DNA from: QAMX01 sp003149835
GTDB lineage: Bacteria > Bacillota > Clostridia > Oscillospirales > QAMX01
Direction: 5' to 3'
Assembly (NCBI GenBank): GCA_959600635.1
Contig: CAUGMN010000025.1
Span: forward strand, 1-32,031
DNA length: 32,031 bases
Shown here: one piece after another, positions 22,393 to 30,043 of the stretch
Position numbering within the stretch: the first letter of the stretch is position 1
How the letters are laid out: the number at the start of each line of letters is the position of its first letter
Made by a program: the position numbers and the translations under genes
The notes under the pieces: model-generated
Told to the model about the DNA's origin: nothing
What the model saw: the letters and a program-made list of their open reading frames with translations, nothing else
The model's database searches: none

Positions 22393-23052
22393 ATGACGGA
22401 GAACCGGGTGTTTGCAGACGGGAGCGGCGTGCCGTGTACATATCGGTATGCGCTTTATCTGCCCGAAGGGTATTCAAAGGAGAAACGGTATCCGATCGTA
22501 TTCTTTCTGCACGGAGCCGGCGAGCGGGGAGACGATGTGGAGCTCGTCAAGGTGCACGGGCCGTTCAAACGCATCGCCATGGGCGAGACGTTTGACTTTA
22601 TCTGCGTGGCGCCGCAGTGTCCGGCGAATTCGTTTTGGAGCTATGAGGTTCAGACGCTGAACCTGTTTGTCAGCCGGATCTGCGAGGAACTGAACGCCGA
22701 CGCCGACCGCGTTTATCTGACGGGACTCAGCATGGGCGGCTACGGCACATGGGCGCTGGCGCTCGCGCACCCGGAAAAGTTCGCGGCGATCCTGCCGGTC
22801 TGCGGCGTAGGGATGCCGTGGGCGGCGGGCGCGTTGAAAAACGTTCCCGTCTGGGCGTTCCACGGCTGCGACGACCCGGTTGTGCCGGTCACGGGCAGCA
22901 TCGATATGGTGAACGCCGTCAATCAAGCCGGCGGCGAGGCGAAGCTGACGGTTTACAACGGCGTGGGGCACGACAGCTGGTCGAAGACGTATCGAAATCA
23001 AGAGGTCTACGGCTGGATGCTCGCGCAGCGGAGAAAGCCTTCGCAGGCATAG
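22393..23052 (+). CDS. Alpha/beta hydrolase, probable carboxylesterase
   Basis: A 219-residue single-domain hydrolase of the alpha/beta fold (esterase / dienelactone hydrolase / feruloyl esterase type). The catalytic triad is visible: Ser113 in GLSMGGYG, an Asp at 160-161 in HGCDDPVVPV, and His193 in GVGHDSW. The oxyanion strand reads PIVFFLHGAGERG. No signal peptide is present, so it should be cytoplasmic. Proteins of this shape often remove acyl groups from sugars or small esters, but the substrate cannot be told here. AGGGGG lies about 11 bases before the ATG. It may be transcribed with the YifB-like gene 65 bases upstream. A 10-base palindrome (GGGATATCCC) follows the stop. Confidence 0.85.
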   Translation: MTENRVFADGSGVPCTYRYALYLPEGYSKEKRYPIVFFLHGAGERGDDVELVKVHGPFKRIAMGETFDFICVAPQCPANSFWSYEVQTLNLFVSRICEELNADADRVYLTGLSMGGYGTWALALAHPEKFAAILPVCGVGMPWAAGALKNVPVWAFHGCDDPVVPVTGSIDMVNAVNQAGGEAKLTVYNGVGHDSWSKTYRNQEVYGWMLAQRRKPSQA

Positions 23053-23096
23053 CGGGATATCCCACACGAAAAAAACAAAACGGCGGAAAAAACCTC

Positions 23097-23125
23097 TTTA
23101 CAAACGCGGCGGACTGTGATATAAT
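23097..23125 (+). promoter_or_regulatory. Promoter of the aromatic amino acid operon
   Basis: TTTACA (23097-23102), a 17-base spacer, and a perfect TATAAT (23120-23125) with TG at 23117-23118. The transcript should begin near 23132, directly before the leader peptide ribosome binding site (AAGGAG 23142-23147). Confidence 0.9.
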
Positions 23126-23156
23126 ACGCTTAATAAAAAAGAAGGAGTCGGCGGAC

Positions 23157-23285
23157 GTGCATCAGACGACATCGCGCGGAGCAAAAGTCGGATACTTTTA
23201 CTTTAGCTTTACCTACTTTTATGCGGGTAAGGCTTATTCGCGTTTGTCCGAAGAGCAGGTTTCGCTGAACGGTGCGCGCGCATAA
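23157..23285 (+). CDS. Phe/Tyr-rich leader peptide of the aromatic operon
   Basis: A 42-codon frame starting with GTG, 9 bases after AAGGAG (23142-23147). Residues 12-27 read GYFYFSFTYFYAGKAY: five Tyr and four Phe within 15 codons, and no Trp. It ends at 23285, and an intrinsic terminator follows 30 bases later, just upstream of aroF. A leader peptide crowded with codons for the end products (Phe and Tyr) of the operon it precedes is the hallmark of ribosome-mediated attenuation, as in pheL of enteric bacteria. Charged tRNA-Phe and tRNA-Tyr would let the ribosome pass and the terminator form; shortage would stall it. The peptide itself probably has no further function. The stretch is too biased to be chance, but the regulatory role is inferred. 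Confidence 0.8.
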   Translation: MHQTTSRGAKVGYFYFSFTYFYAGKAYSRLSEEQVSLNGARA

Positions 23286-23315
23286 CGGGCGCATCAGTAG
23301 ATTGAAAGAAACCGA

Positions 23316-23349
23316 AAGCCTCTGCGGCAGACGCCGCAGAGGCTTTTTT
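23316..23349 (+). terminator. Intrinsic terminator (attenuator) between leader peptide and aroF
   Basis: A perfect 11-bp stem GCCTCTGCGGC / GCCGCAGAGGC (23318-23328 with 23333-23343), extendable by two A-T pairs, has an AGAC loop and ends in six Ts (23344-23349). It lies 25 bases before aroF and would block the whole operon if always active. A competing pairing is possible: GGCTT..TCG (23231-23240) with CGAAAGCC (23313-23320), which takes up the left foot of the terminator. Confidence 0.9.
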
Positions 23350-23374
23350 GGTTCGGAAAGCGGAGGAAAACAGT

Positions 23375-24415
23375 ATGGTCGTCATTCTAAAAGAGCATTA
23401 CAAACAGGAGCAGCTCGACAATCTGATTCAATGGCTGGAAAGTCTGGGGCTGGAAATCCACCGCAGCGAGGGCCTGAAACATACGATTCTCGGCCTCGTG
23501 GGCGATACCTCGATTGTCGATATCGACCTGATCCGGGCGCTCGATATCGTCGACGAGGTCAAACGGATTCAGGAGCCGTATAAAAACGCCAACCGGAAAT
23601 TTCACCCTGCGGACAGCGTGATCGCTATCGACGAGGCGCAGGAGATCCGTATCGGCGGCGGCTGTTTCCAGATCATCGCCGGCCCATGCTCGGTCGAGTC
23701 GGAGGAACAGATCTGCGCCGTGGCCGAAAGCGTCAAAAAATCCGGCGCGACGATGCTGCGCGGCGGCGCTTTCAAGCCGCGCACCTCTCCGTATGCGTTC
23801 CAGGGGCTGCGCGGCGAGGGCATCCGCCTGCTCCTCGAAGCCAAAAAGCTGACCGGTATGCCGATTGTCACGGAGATTATGGACATTTCCCAACTGCCGC
23901 TGTTTGACGAGGTCGATGTGATCCAAGTCGGCGCGCGCAACATGCAGAACTTCGAGCTTTTGAAGGAACTCGGCCACACAAACAAGCCGATTCTGCTGAA
24001 ACGCGGCCTGTCAAGCACTTTGCAGGAGCTGTTGATGAGCGCTGAGTATATCATGGCGGGCGGCAACGACCGCGTCATTCTCTGTGAGCGCGGCATCCGT
24101 ACCTTTGAGACCTATACGCGCAATACGCTCGATATCTCCGCGATCCCGGCGCTGAAAACGATGTCGCATTTGCCGGTCATCGTCGATCCGAGCCACGCAA
24201 CCGGCATCTCGCGCATGGTGCTGCCGATGTCGCTGGCGGCCGCCGCGGCGGGCGCGGACGGCCTGATCATCGAGGTGCATAACGACCCGGCGCACGCGCT
24301 CTGCGACGGCCCGCAGTCGCTGACGCCGGAGGCGTTCGACCATGTGGCGCGCGCGGTGCGGAGCGTCCTCCCGTACGCTTACGGGCGGGGCGTCGACGAA
24401 CAGGGAAGGGCGTGA
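23375..24415 (+). CDS. aroF: 3-deoxy-7-phosphoheptulonate synthase (DAHP synthase, type I-beta)
   Basis: DAHP synthase joins phosphoenolpyruvate and erythrose 4-phosphate, the entry step of the shikimate pathway. The first 70 or so residues form the ferredoxin/ACT-like regulatory domain found in Thermotoga-type enzymes, where it mediates feedback by Tyr and Phe. The barrel follows: IIAGPCSVESEEQICAVAES, RGGAFKPRTSPYAFQG, TEIMDISQLP, QVGARNMQNFELLKELG, ILLKRGLSST and VIVDPSHATG. At 346 residues it is full length. GGAGG lies 8 bases before the ATG at 23375; the longer frame from 23348 starts inside the terminator. First structural gene of the operon. Confidence 0.97.
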   Translation: MVVILKEHYKQEQLDNLIQWLESLGLEIHRSEGLKHTILGLVGDTSIVDIDLIRALDIVDEVKRIQEPYKNANRKFHPADSVIAIDEAQEIRIGGGCFQIIAGPCSVESEEQICAVAESVKKSGATMLRGGAFKPRTSPYAFQGLRGEGIRLLLEAKKLTGMPIVTEIMDISQLPLFDEVDVIQVGARNMQNFELLKELGHTNKPILLKRGLSSTLQELLMSAEYIMAGGNDRVILCERGIRTFETYTRNTLDISAIPALKTMSHLPVIVDPSHATGISRMVLPMSLAAAAAGADGLIIEVHNDPAHALCDGPQSLTPEAFDHVARAVRSVLPYAYGRGVDEQGRA

Positions 24416-24420
24416 TCGAC

Positions 24421-25272
24421 ATGAAAACGGCGGTCATCGGTCTGGGCCTGATCGGCGGTTCCGTCGCCAAGGCCATCAAAGAAAATACGCAGCACAGCGT
24501 CTTTGGGTCGGATATCGTGCGCAGCGTCGTGCTCCGCGCCAAGCTGACGGAGGCCATCGACGAGGAGCTGACGCCTGAACGGCTTGGAGAATGCGAGGTC
24601 GTTATTCTCGCGCTCTATCCAAAGGACGCTGTGCGCTGGCTGCGCGACAACGGGGCGCGGATTCAGAAGGGCGCGCTTGTCGTCGACTGCTGCGGCGTCA
24701 AGAAATACGTCTGCGACCGCGCGCGGGAGATCGCGGCGGAAAACGGCTTTGTGTTCATCGGCGGACATCCGATGGCGGGAATCGAACGCTCCGGCTTTGA
24801 TTTCTCGAACGGGGCGATGTTCCGGCGCGCGTCGATGATTTTGACGCCGTACGGCGACACCGATATCCGCGCCATTGAGCGCGCCAAGAAGTTTTTTCTC
24901 TCCGTCGGCTTTGGGAAGATCACCATCCGCACGCCGGAGGAGCACGACCGCATCATTTCCTATACCTCGCAGCTGGCGCATGTGCTCTCCAACGCCTATA
25001 TCAAAAGCCCGACCGCACCCTACCACAGCGGCCTTTCCGCCGGCAGCTTCCGCGATATGACGCGCGTGGCGACGCTGAATCCCGCGATGTGGACGGAGCT
25101 GTTCTTTGAAAACCGCGACAACCTGATTACGGAGATCGACGCGCTGGCCGAGCGCCTGACCGAATACAGCCGCGCGCTGAAAGAAAACGACGCCGACGGA
25201 CTGCGGCGGCTTTTGGAGGACGGCGTGATGATGAAGGCGCTCTGCGACAAGGCGGAGGAAACGACCGCCTGA
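24421..25272 (+). CDS. tyrA: Prephenate dehydrogenase
   Basis: TyrA oxidatively decarboxylates prephenate to 4-hydroxyphenylpyruvate, the tyrosine branch. KTAVIGLGLIGGSVAKAIKE is the dinucleotide-binding start. GGHPMAGIERSGFD holds the catalytic His, and SYTSQLAHVLSNAYI with GSFRDMTRVA belongs to the helical dimer domain. No C-terminal ACT domain is present (283 residues). GGGAAGGG (24403-24410) favours the ATG at 24421 over the GTG at 24412, which overlaps the aroF stop. The 131-base gap to aroB has no clear terminator. Confidence 0.95.
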   Translation: MKTAVIGLGLIGGSVAKAIKENTQHSVFGSDIVRSVVLRAKLTEAIDEELTPERLGECEVVILALYPKDAVRWLRDNGARIQKGALVVDCCGVKKYVCDRAREIAAENGFVFIGGHPMAGIERSGFDFSNGAMFRRASMILTPYGDTDIRAIERAKKFFLSVGFGKITIRTPEEHDRIISYTSQLAHVLSNAYIKSPTAPYHSGLSAGSFRDMTRVATLNPAMWTELFFENRDNLITEIDALAERLTEYSRALKENDADGLRRLLEDGVMMKALCDKAEETTA

Positions 25273-25403
25273 GCGGCGCGGAGACCGGCGCAATCAGCCT
25301 TGCCGGATAGAAATACGAGACCTGCGCGGCGCAGACACGAAAAGCGCTCGGCGGCTTTTGCCGGACCAACGCAATGTGAAAGAGGAAAGCTGGTTAAAAA
25401 GAT

Positions 25404-26465
25404 ATGAGCAACGACAGAGTCAGAACCGTTTTGGTCCCCGCCTCCAAACCGTATCAGGTCGATATCGGGCGGAATATTCTTCCGCGATGCGGGGCGGAAA
25501 TCCGCTCGCGGCTGCCGGCCCGCATCGCGGCGGTCGTCGCCGACGAGACGGTCGCGCGGCTGTACGGCGAAACGGTCTGCCGCTCTCTGCAAGAAGCGGG
25601 ACTGGAAGCGCCGCTGTTTCAGTTCGCGCCCGGCGAGCAGAGCAAGACGCTGACGACCGTAAGCGCGCTTCTTTCATTCCTCGTGGAGAAGGGGTTGACG
25701 CGCGCCGACTGCGTCGTCGCGCTCGGCGGCGGAATTGCCGGCGACGTCGCGGGCTTTGCTGCGGCGGTTTATCTGCGCGGAATTCCGGTGATTCAGCTGC
25801 CGACGACGTTTCTGGCCGCGATTGACTCCTCGGTCGGCGGAAAAACGGGCGTCAACCTGCCGGCGGGAAAGAATCTGGCGGGGGCGTTCTGGCAGCCCTC
25901 GTATGTGCTGTGCGACTGCGCCTGCTTTGAAACGCTGCCGCACGAGGTGTTTTTGGACGGGGTTGCCGAAGCGGTGAAATACGGGGTCATCGCCGACGAG
26001 CCGTTGTTTGAGTCGCTCCGCAGCGGCGCGCTGAACGGCGACATCGAGGCGGTCGCGGCGCGCTGCGTGGAGATCAAGAGCCGCTTTGTCGCTGAGGACG
26101 AGTTCGACAAAGGCGCGCGCCAGCTTCTCAACTTCGGACACACGCTCGGCCACGCCGTCGAAAAATGCAGCGGCTACGCCGTGACGCACGGCCACGCCGT
26201 CGCCGTCGGCATGGTCGCCGCCGCGCGGGCCGCGCAGCGGCTCGGCGTCGCAGACGGAGAACCGCTGCGGCGGATTGAGGAAATCCTTGCGGCGTTCGGT
26301 CTGCCGCGCCGTACCGAGCTGCCGCTTCACGCGCTGGCGGCGGTCATGCGCAGCGATAAGAAAACCGCCGGCGGCAGGATTACGCTGGTGCTGCCGAAAA
26401 AAATCGGGGAGTGCGTCCTCTATCCGGTGCCTGTCGACGCGCTGGAATCGGCGTTTGCCGGCTGA
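25404..26465 (+). CDS. aroB: 3-dehydroquinate synthase
   Basis: AroB converts DAHP to 3-dehydroquinate, using NAD and a divalent metal. VVALGGGIAGDVAGFAAAVY is the nucleotide-binding core, followed by IQLPTTFLAAIDSSVGGKTG, VNLPAGKNLAGAFWQP, and NFGHTLGHAVEK with metal-binding His residues; a further His lies in THGHAVAVGM. The length is 353 residues. The nearest good ribosome binding site (AGAGGAAAG) lies about 14 bases before the ATG, farther than usual in this window. Second-step enzyme of the pathway, fourth segment of the operon. Confidence 0.97.
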   Translation: MSNDRVRTVLVPASKPYQVDIGRNILPRCGAEIRSRLPARIAAVVADETVARLYGETVCRSLQEAGLEAPLFQFAPGEQSKTLTTVSALLSFLVEKGLTRADCVVALGGGIAGDVAGFAAAVYLRGIPVIQLPTTFLAAIDSSVGGKTGVNLPAGKNLAGAFWQPSYVLCDCACFETLPHEVFLDGVAEAVKYGVIADEPLFESLRSGALNGDIEAVAARCVEIKSRFVAEDEFDKGARQLLNFGHTLGHAVEKCSGYAVTHGHAVAVGMVAAARAAQRLGVADGEPLRRIEEILAAFGLPRRTELPLHALAAVMRSDKKTAGGRITLVLPKKIGECVLYPVPVDALESAFAG

Positions 26466-26501
26466 ACCCTGCATCCCCACCTGAAAGGGAGAAAGACCCA
26501 T

Positions 26502-27779
26502 ATGAACGTTCGAATTACGCCGCGGCCGCTGACTGGCCGCGTCAGAGCCATCGCCTCAAAGTCGGCCGCGCACCGCGCTCTGATCTGCGCGGCGCTCGCC
26601 CGGCGCTGCGCCGCAGCGGGCGAGAACGGAACCGGCGCTTTTACCGCGCTTTGCGCCCGTTTTGAGCGGGATGAAACCGGCTTTGAGCCGTCCGAGGACA
26701 TTCTCGCCACGATCGGCTGTCTGAAAGCGCTGCTCGGCGCGCAGGCGGGGGCCGCGCCGTGTCTGGACTGCGGGGAGAGCGGCTCAACGCTGCGCTTTCT
26801 TCTGCCGGTCGCCGCAGCCGTCGCCGGAGAGGCTTTCTTTACCGGCCGCGGGCGGCTGCCGGAGCGCCCGCTCGGCGCGCTGCGGACGGTTATGGAGGCG
26901 CACGGCTGCCGGTTCTCCGCGCCGTCGCTGCCGTTTACCGTCTCCGGGCGTCTCAGCGGCGGCCGCTACGCGCTGCCGGGCAACGTCAGCTCGCAGTATA
27001 TTACCGGCCTGCTTCTGGCGCTTCCACTCGCAGCGGCCGACAGCCGCATTGCGTTGACCAGCCCGCTCGAATCGGCGGCCTATGTGGAGATGACGCTTGC
27101 GGCGCTGGCGCGCTTCGGCGTGCGCGTTGACAAAACGGAAGACGGGTTTGCCATCGCTGGCGGTCAGCGCTACGGCGAGCCGGAAACCCTTGCAGTCGAA
27201 GGCGACTGGTCGAACGCGGCGTTTTTTCTGACCGCCGGCATGCTCGGCGGCGACGTCACGGTGACGGGGCTGGACGGCGGTTCGGCGCAGGCCGACCGCG
27301 CGATTCTCGCTCTGCTCGCGGCCTTCGGGGCCGATACGGCGCCGGCCGCGGGCGAGGCGCGCGCCGCCAGGGGCAGGGAAAGCATACGGCCGCAGAGGAT
27401 CGACGTTTCGGCGTTTCCGGATCTGTTTCCGATTCTCGCCGTCGCCGCCTGCGGCGGCATGGGCGATACGGTATTGGAAAACGCGGCGCGGCTGAGGCTC
27501 AAAGAGAGCGACCGGATTACCTCGACCGCGCAGATGATCTCGGCGCTGGGCGGCTCTGTCTCGGAGCGGGCGGACGCGCTGATTGTCCACGGCTGCGGGC
27601 GGCTGCTGGGCGGAACGGTCGAGAGCTGCGGCGATCACCGGATTGCGATGGCGGCGGCCGCCGCGTCGGTGCTGTGCGCGGAACCGGTCGTTGTCCGCGG
27701 GGCAGAGGCCGTCCGCAAATCGTATCCGCGCTTTTTTGAGGATTTTCAACAGCTTGGAGGGATCGCAGATGTCGTCTGA
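26502..27779 (+). CDS. aroA: 3-phosphoshikimate 1-carboxyvinyltransferase (EPSP synthase)
   Basis: EPSP synthase adds the enolpyruvyl group of PEP to shikimate 3-phosphate. It begins with the shikimate-binding SKSAAHRALICAALA. Next come DCGESGSTLRFLLPVAA, the PEP/glyphosate loop in the form usual for Firmicutes, GNVSSQYITGLLLALPLAA, AFPDLFPILAVAAC, RLRLKESDRI and GDHRIAMAAAAASV. At 425 residues it is complete. The segment after the first motif (about residues 38-60) is slightly longer and more charged than in common homologues. The stop overlaps the aroC start by 11 bases. Confidence 0.96.
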   Translation: MNVRITPRPLTGRVRAIASKSAAHRALICAALARRCAAAGENGTGAFTALCARFERDETGFEPSEDILATIGCLKALLGAQAGAAPCLDCGESGSTLRFLLPVAAAVAGEAFFTGRGRLPERPLGALRTVMEAHGCRFSAPSLPFTVSGRLSGGRYALPGNVSSQYITGLLLALPLAAADSRIALTSPLESAAYVEMTLAALARFGVRVDKTEDGFAIAGGQRYGEPETLAVEGDWSNAAFFLTAGMLGGDVTVTGLDGGSAQADRAILALLAAFGADTAPAAGEARAARGRESIRPQRIDVSAFPDLFPILAVAACGGMGDTVLENAARLRLKESDRITSTAQMISALGGSVSERADALIVHGCGRLLGGTVESCGDHRIAMAAAAASVLCAEPVVVRGAEAVRKSYPRFFEDFQQLGGIADVV

Positions 27780-28845
27780 ATTCGGAAACCGCCTCAAAAT
27801 CAACGTCTTTGGCGAATCGCACGGGGCGGCCGTCGGCGTGGTCGTCGACGGCCTGCCGGCCGGAGAGGCTGTCGACTTGGAACAGCTCGGCGCTTTTATG
27901 GCGCGCCGCGCCGGAGGCAAGCGCTTTTCCACGCCGCGCCGGGAGGCCGACGCGCCGGTTTTTCTGTCCGGCCTGCGCGAAGGCGTGACGACGGGATCGC
28001 CGCTCTGCGCGGTCATTGAGAATCAAAACGTGCGTTCCGGCGATTACAGCGCGCTGGCGGATACGCCGCGCCCCGCTCATGCCGACTATCCGGCGCGCGT
28101 GAAATACGGCGGCTTTGAGGACGCGCGCGGCGGCGGGCATTTTTCCGGCCGCCTGACCGCGCCGCTCTGCGCGGCGGGCGCGGTGTGCATGCAGATTCTG
28201 GCGCGCCGCGGCGTCCGGATCGGCGCCCATATCGCCGCAGTCGGCGGCGTCGCGGATACGCCGTTCGATCCGGTCGGCCTGAGCGACGAGCAGCTTTTTC
28301 TCGCCGCTTCGCGCGCATTCCCTGTGCTCGACGAGGCCGCCGGAGCAAAAATGCAGGAGGAAATCGCGGCGGCGGCCGCGGAAAAGGATTCGGTCGGCGG
28401 GATCGTCGAGTGCGGCGTCATTGGGCTGCCGGCGGGGCTCGGCGAGCCGCTGTTCGGCGGGATTGAGAACCGGATCAGCGCGGCGATTTTCGGCATCGGC
28501 GCCGTCAGAGGCATCGAGTTCGGCGCGGGCTTTGCCGCCGCGGCCATGCGCGGTTCGGCGCACAACGACGCGTATTGCATAGAAAACGGCGCCGTACGCA
28601 CCGTGTCCAACCGCCACGGCGGCGTGCTGGGCGGCATGACCACGGGGATGCCGCTTCTGTTCCGCGTCGCTTTCAAGCCGACTCCGTCGATCGGGCAGGA
28701 ACAGCAGACGGTAAACCTGAAAACGATGAAGGAAGAGACCATCGCCGTCGCCGGACGGCACGACCCCTGTATCGTGCCGCGCGCCGTGCCGTGCGTCGAG
28801 GCGGCGGCTGCGATCGTAATGCTGGATTTTCTGTTGGACGGGTAG
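27769..28845 (+). CDS. aroC: Chorismate synthase
   Basis: AroC eliminates phosphate from EPSP to give chorismate; it needs reduced FMN. LKINVFGESHGAAVGVVVDG opens the fold, DARGGGHFSGRLTAPL and SAHNDAY with NRHGGVLGGMTTGMPL carry FMN and substrate contacts, and GRHDPCIVPRAVPCVEA closes it. The length is 358 residues. GGAGGG (27756-27761) lies 7 bases before the ATG at 27769, inside the end of aroA, which suggests translational coupling. A longer open frame from 27583 overlaps aroA and has no family sequence. Confidence 0.97.
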   Translation: MSSEFGNRLKINVFGESHGAAVGVVVDGLPAGEAVDLEQLGAFMARRAGGKRFSTPRREADAPVFLSGLREGVTTGSPLCAVIENQNVRSGDYSALADTPRPAHADYPARVKYGGFEDARGGGHFSGRLTAPLCAAGAVCMQILARRGVRIGAHIAAVGGVADTPFDPVGLSDEQLFLAASRAFPVLDEAAGAKMQEEIAAAAAEKDSVGGIVECGVIGLPAGLGEPLFGGIENRISAAIFGIGAVRGIEFGAGFAAAAMRGSAHNDAYCIENGAVRTVSNRHGGVLGGMTTGMPLLFRVAFKPTPSIGQEQQTVNLKTMKEETIAVAGRHDPCIVPRAVPCVEAAAAIVMLDFLLDG

Positions 28846-28897
28846 CGGAACCATTTATGATCGAATCGATTAAAACGACATCGGGAGGACGAGACAC

Positions 28898-30040
28898 ATG
28901 GAACTTGAAGAACTGAGAAAAAAACTGGACGGCGTAGACGACGGCCTGCTGCGGCTGTTTCAGGAGCGCATGGCTACGGTCAAAGAGATCGCCTCGTATA
29001 AAAAAGAACACGACATGCCCGTGCTCAGCCAGAAGCGCGAGCGGGCGATTCTGGAACGCGTTTCGGAGCAGGCGGGCGAAGAGATCGAGGATTACGCGCG
29101 GATTCTGTATACGACGCTGTTTGACCTCAGCCGTTCCTATCAGGCTCGGCTTTTGAACCCCAACGGCGGCGCGCTGTCGGCCAAAATTCAGCAGGCCCTC
29201 GACCACACGCCGAAGCTGTTTCCAAAACGCGGAATCGTCGCCTGCCAGGGCGTCGAGGGCGCTTACTCGCAGCTCGCCTGCGACAAGCTCTTTCCGTCGG
29301 CGAACATTCTCTATTTCAAAAACTTCGAGGGCGTGTTCAGCGCCGTCGAACGCGGGCTGTGCCAGTATGGGATGCTGCCGATTGAAAACAGCACCTACGG
29401 CACGGTCAACGCGGTCTATGATCTGATGCGGCACTTCCGCTTTTACATCGTGCGGAGCGTGAAGCTGAAAATCGACCACGCGCTGCTGACCCGGCCGGGC
29501 GTGCGCCTCGCCGACGTCCGCGAGATTTTCTCGCATGAGCAGGCCGTCGGGCAGTGTTCGGAATTTTTGAAAAAGTATCCCGACATCAAGGTGACGATCT
29601 GCGAAAACACGGCGATGGCGGCAAAGCAGGTCGCCGAGAGCGGCCGAAGCGACTGCGCGTCGATCTCCTCGCGCGACTGCGCCGCGCTCTACGGCTTGCA
29701 GATCGCCGAGGACGGGATCCAGAACAGCGACAGCAACTACACGCGCTTTATCTGCATCGCCAAGGACCTGGCGATCTATCCGGGCGCGAACCGCATCAGC
29801 CTGATGCTGTCCGTGCCGCATACGCCCGGCGCGCTCTACACGATGATTTCTAAATTCTCCGCGCTCGGGCTGAACCTGACCAAGCTGGAAAGCCGCCCCA
29901 TCCCCGGGCGGGACTTTGAGTTCCTGTTCTATTTCGACATGGAGGCCTCGGTCTATTCGCAGGCGGTGCTCTCTCTGCTCGACGAACTCGCCGGGGGGCC
30001 GGAACAATTCGTATTCTTAGGGAGCTATTCGGAGGGCTGA
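28898..30040 (+). CDS. pheA: Bifunctional chorismate mutase / prephenate dehydratase (P-protein)
   Basis: This fusion takes chorismate to prephenate and on to phenylpyruvate, the phenylalanine branch. The chorismate mutase helices (about 1-90) read LEELRKKLDGVDDGLLRLF and ATVKEIASYKKEHDMPVL. Dehydratase domain (about 105-285): CQGVEGAYSQLACDKLF, GMLPIENSTYGTVNAVYDLM, SHEQAVGQCSEFLKKYP and the NYTRFICIAKD substrate motif. A C-terminal ACT domain (about 295-370) has HTPGALYTMISKFSALGLN and KLESRPIPGRDFEFLFYFD, the GAL and ESRP motifs that bind Phe for feedback inhibition. GGGAGGA lies 9 bases before the ATG. Confidence 0.97.
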   Translation: MELEELRKKLDGVDDGLLRLFQERMATVKEIASYKKEHDMPVLSQKRERAILERVSEQAGEEIEDYARILYTTLFDLSRSYQARLLNPNGGALSAKIQQALDHTPKLFPKRGIVACQGVEGAYSQLACDKLFPSANILYFKNFEGVFSAVERGLCQYGMLPIENSTYGTVNAVYDLMRHFRFYIVRSVKLKIDHALLTRPGVRLADVREIFSHEQAVGQCSEFLKKYPDIKVTICENTAMAAKQVAESGRSDCASISSRDCAALYGLQIAEDGIQNSDSNYTRFICIAKDLAIYPGANRISLMLSVPHTPGALYTMISKFSALGLNLTKLESRPIPGRDFEFLFYFDMEASVYSQAVLSLLDELAGGPEQFVFLGSYSEG

Positions 30041-30043
30041 GGC

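Noticed and set aside
23132..23350. T-box riboswitch upstream of aroF
   Set aside because: No T-box consensus sequence or specifier loop was seen, and the space is filled by the leader peptide frame and the terminator.
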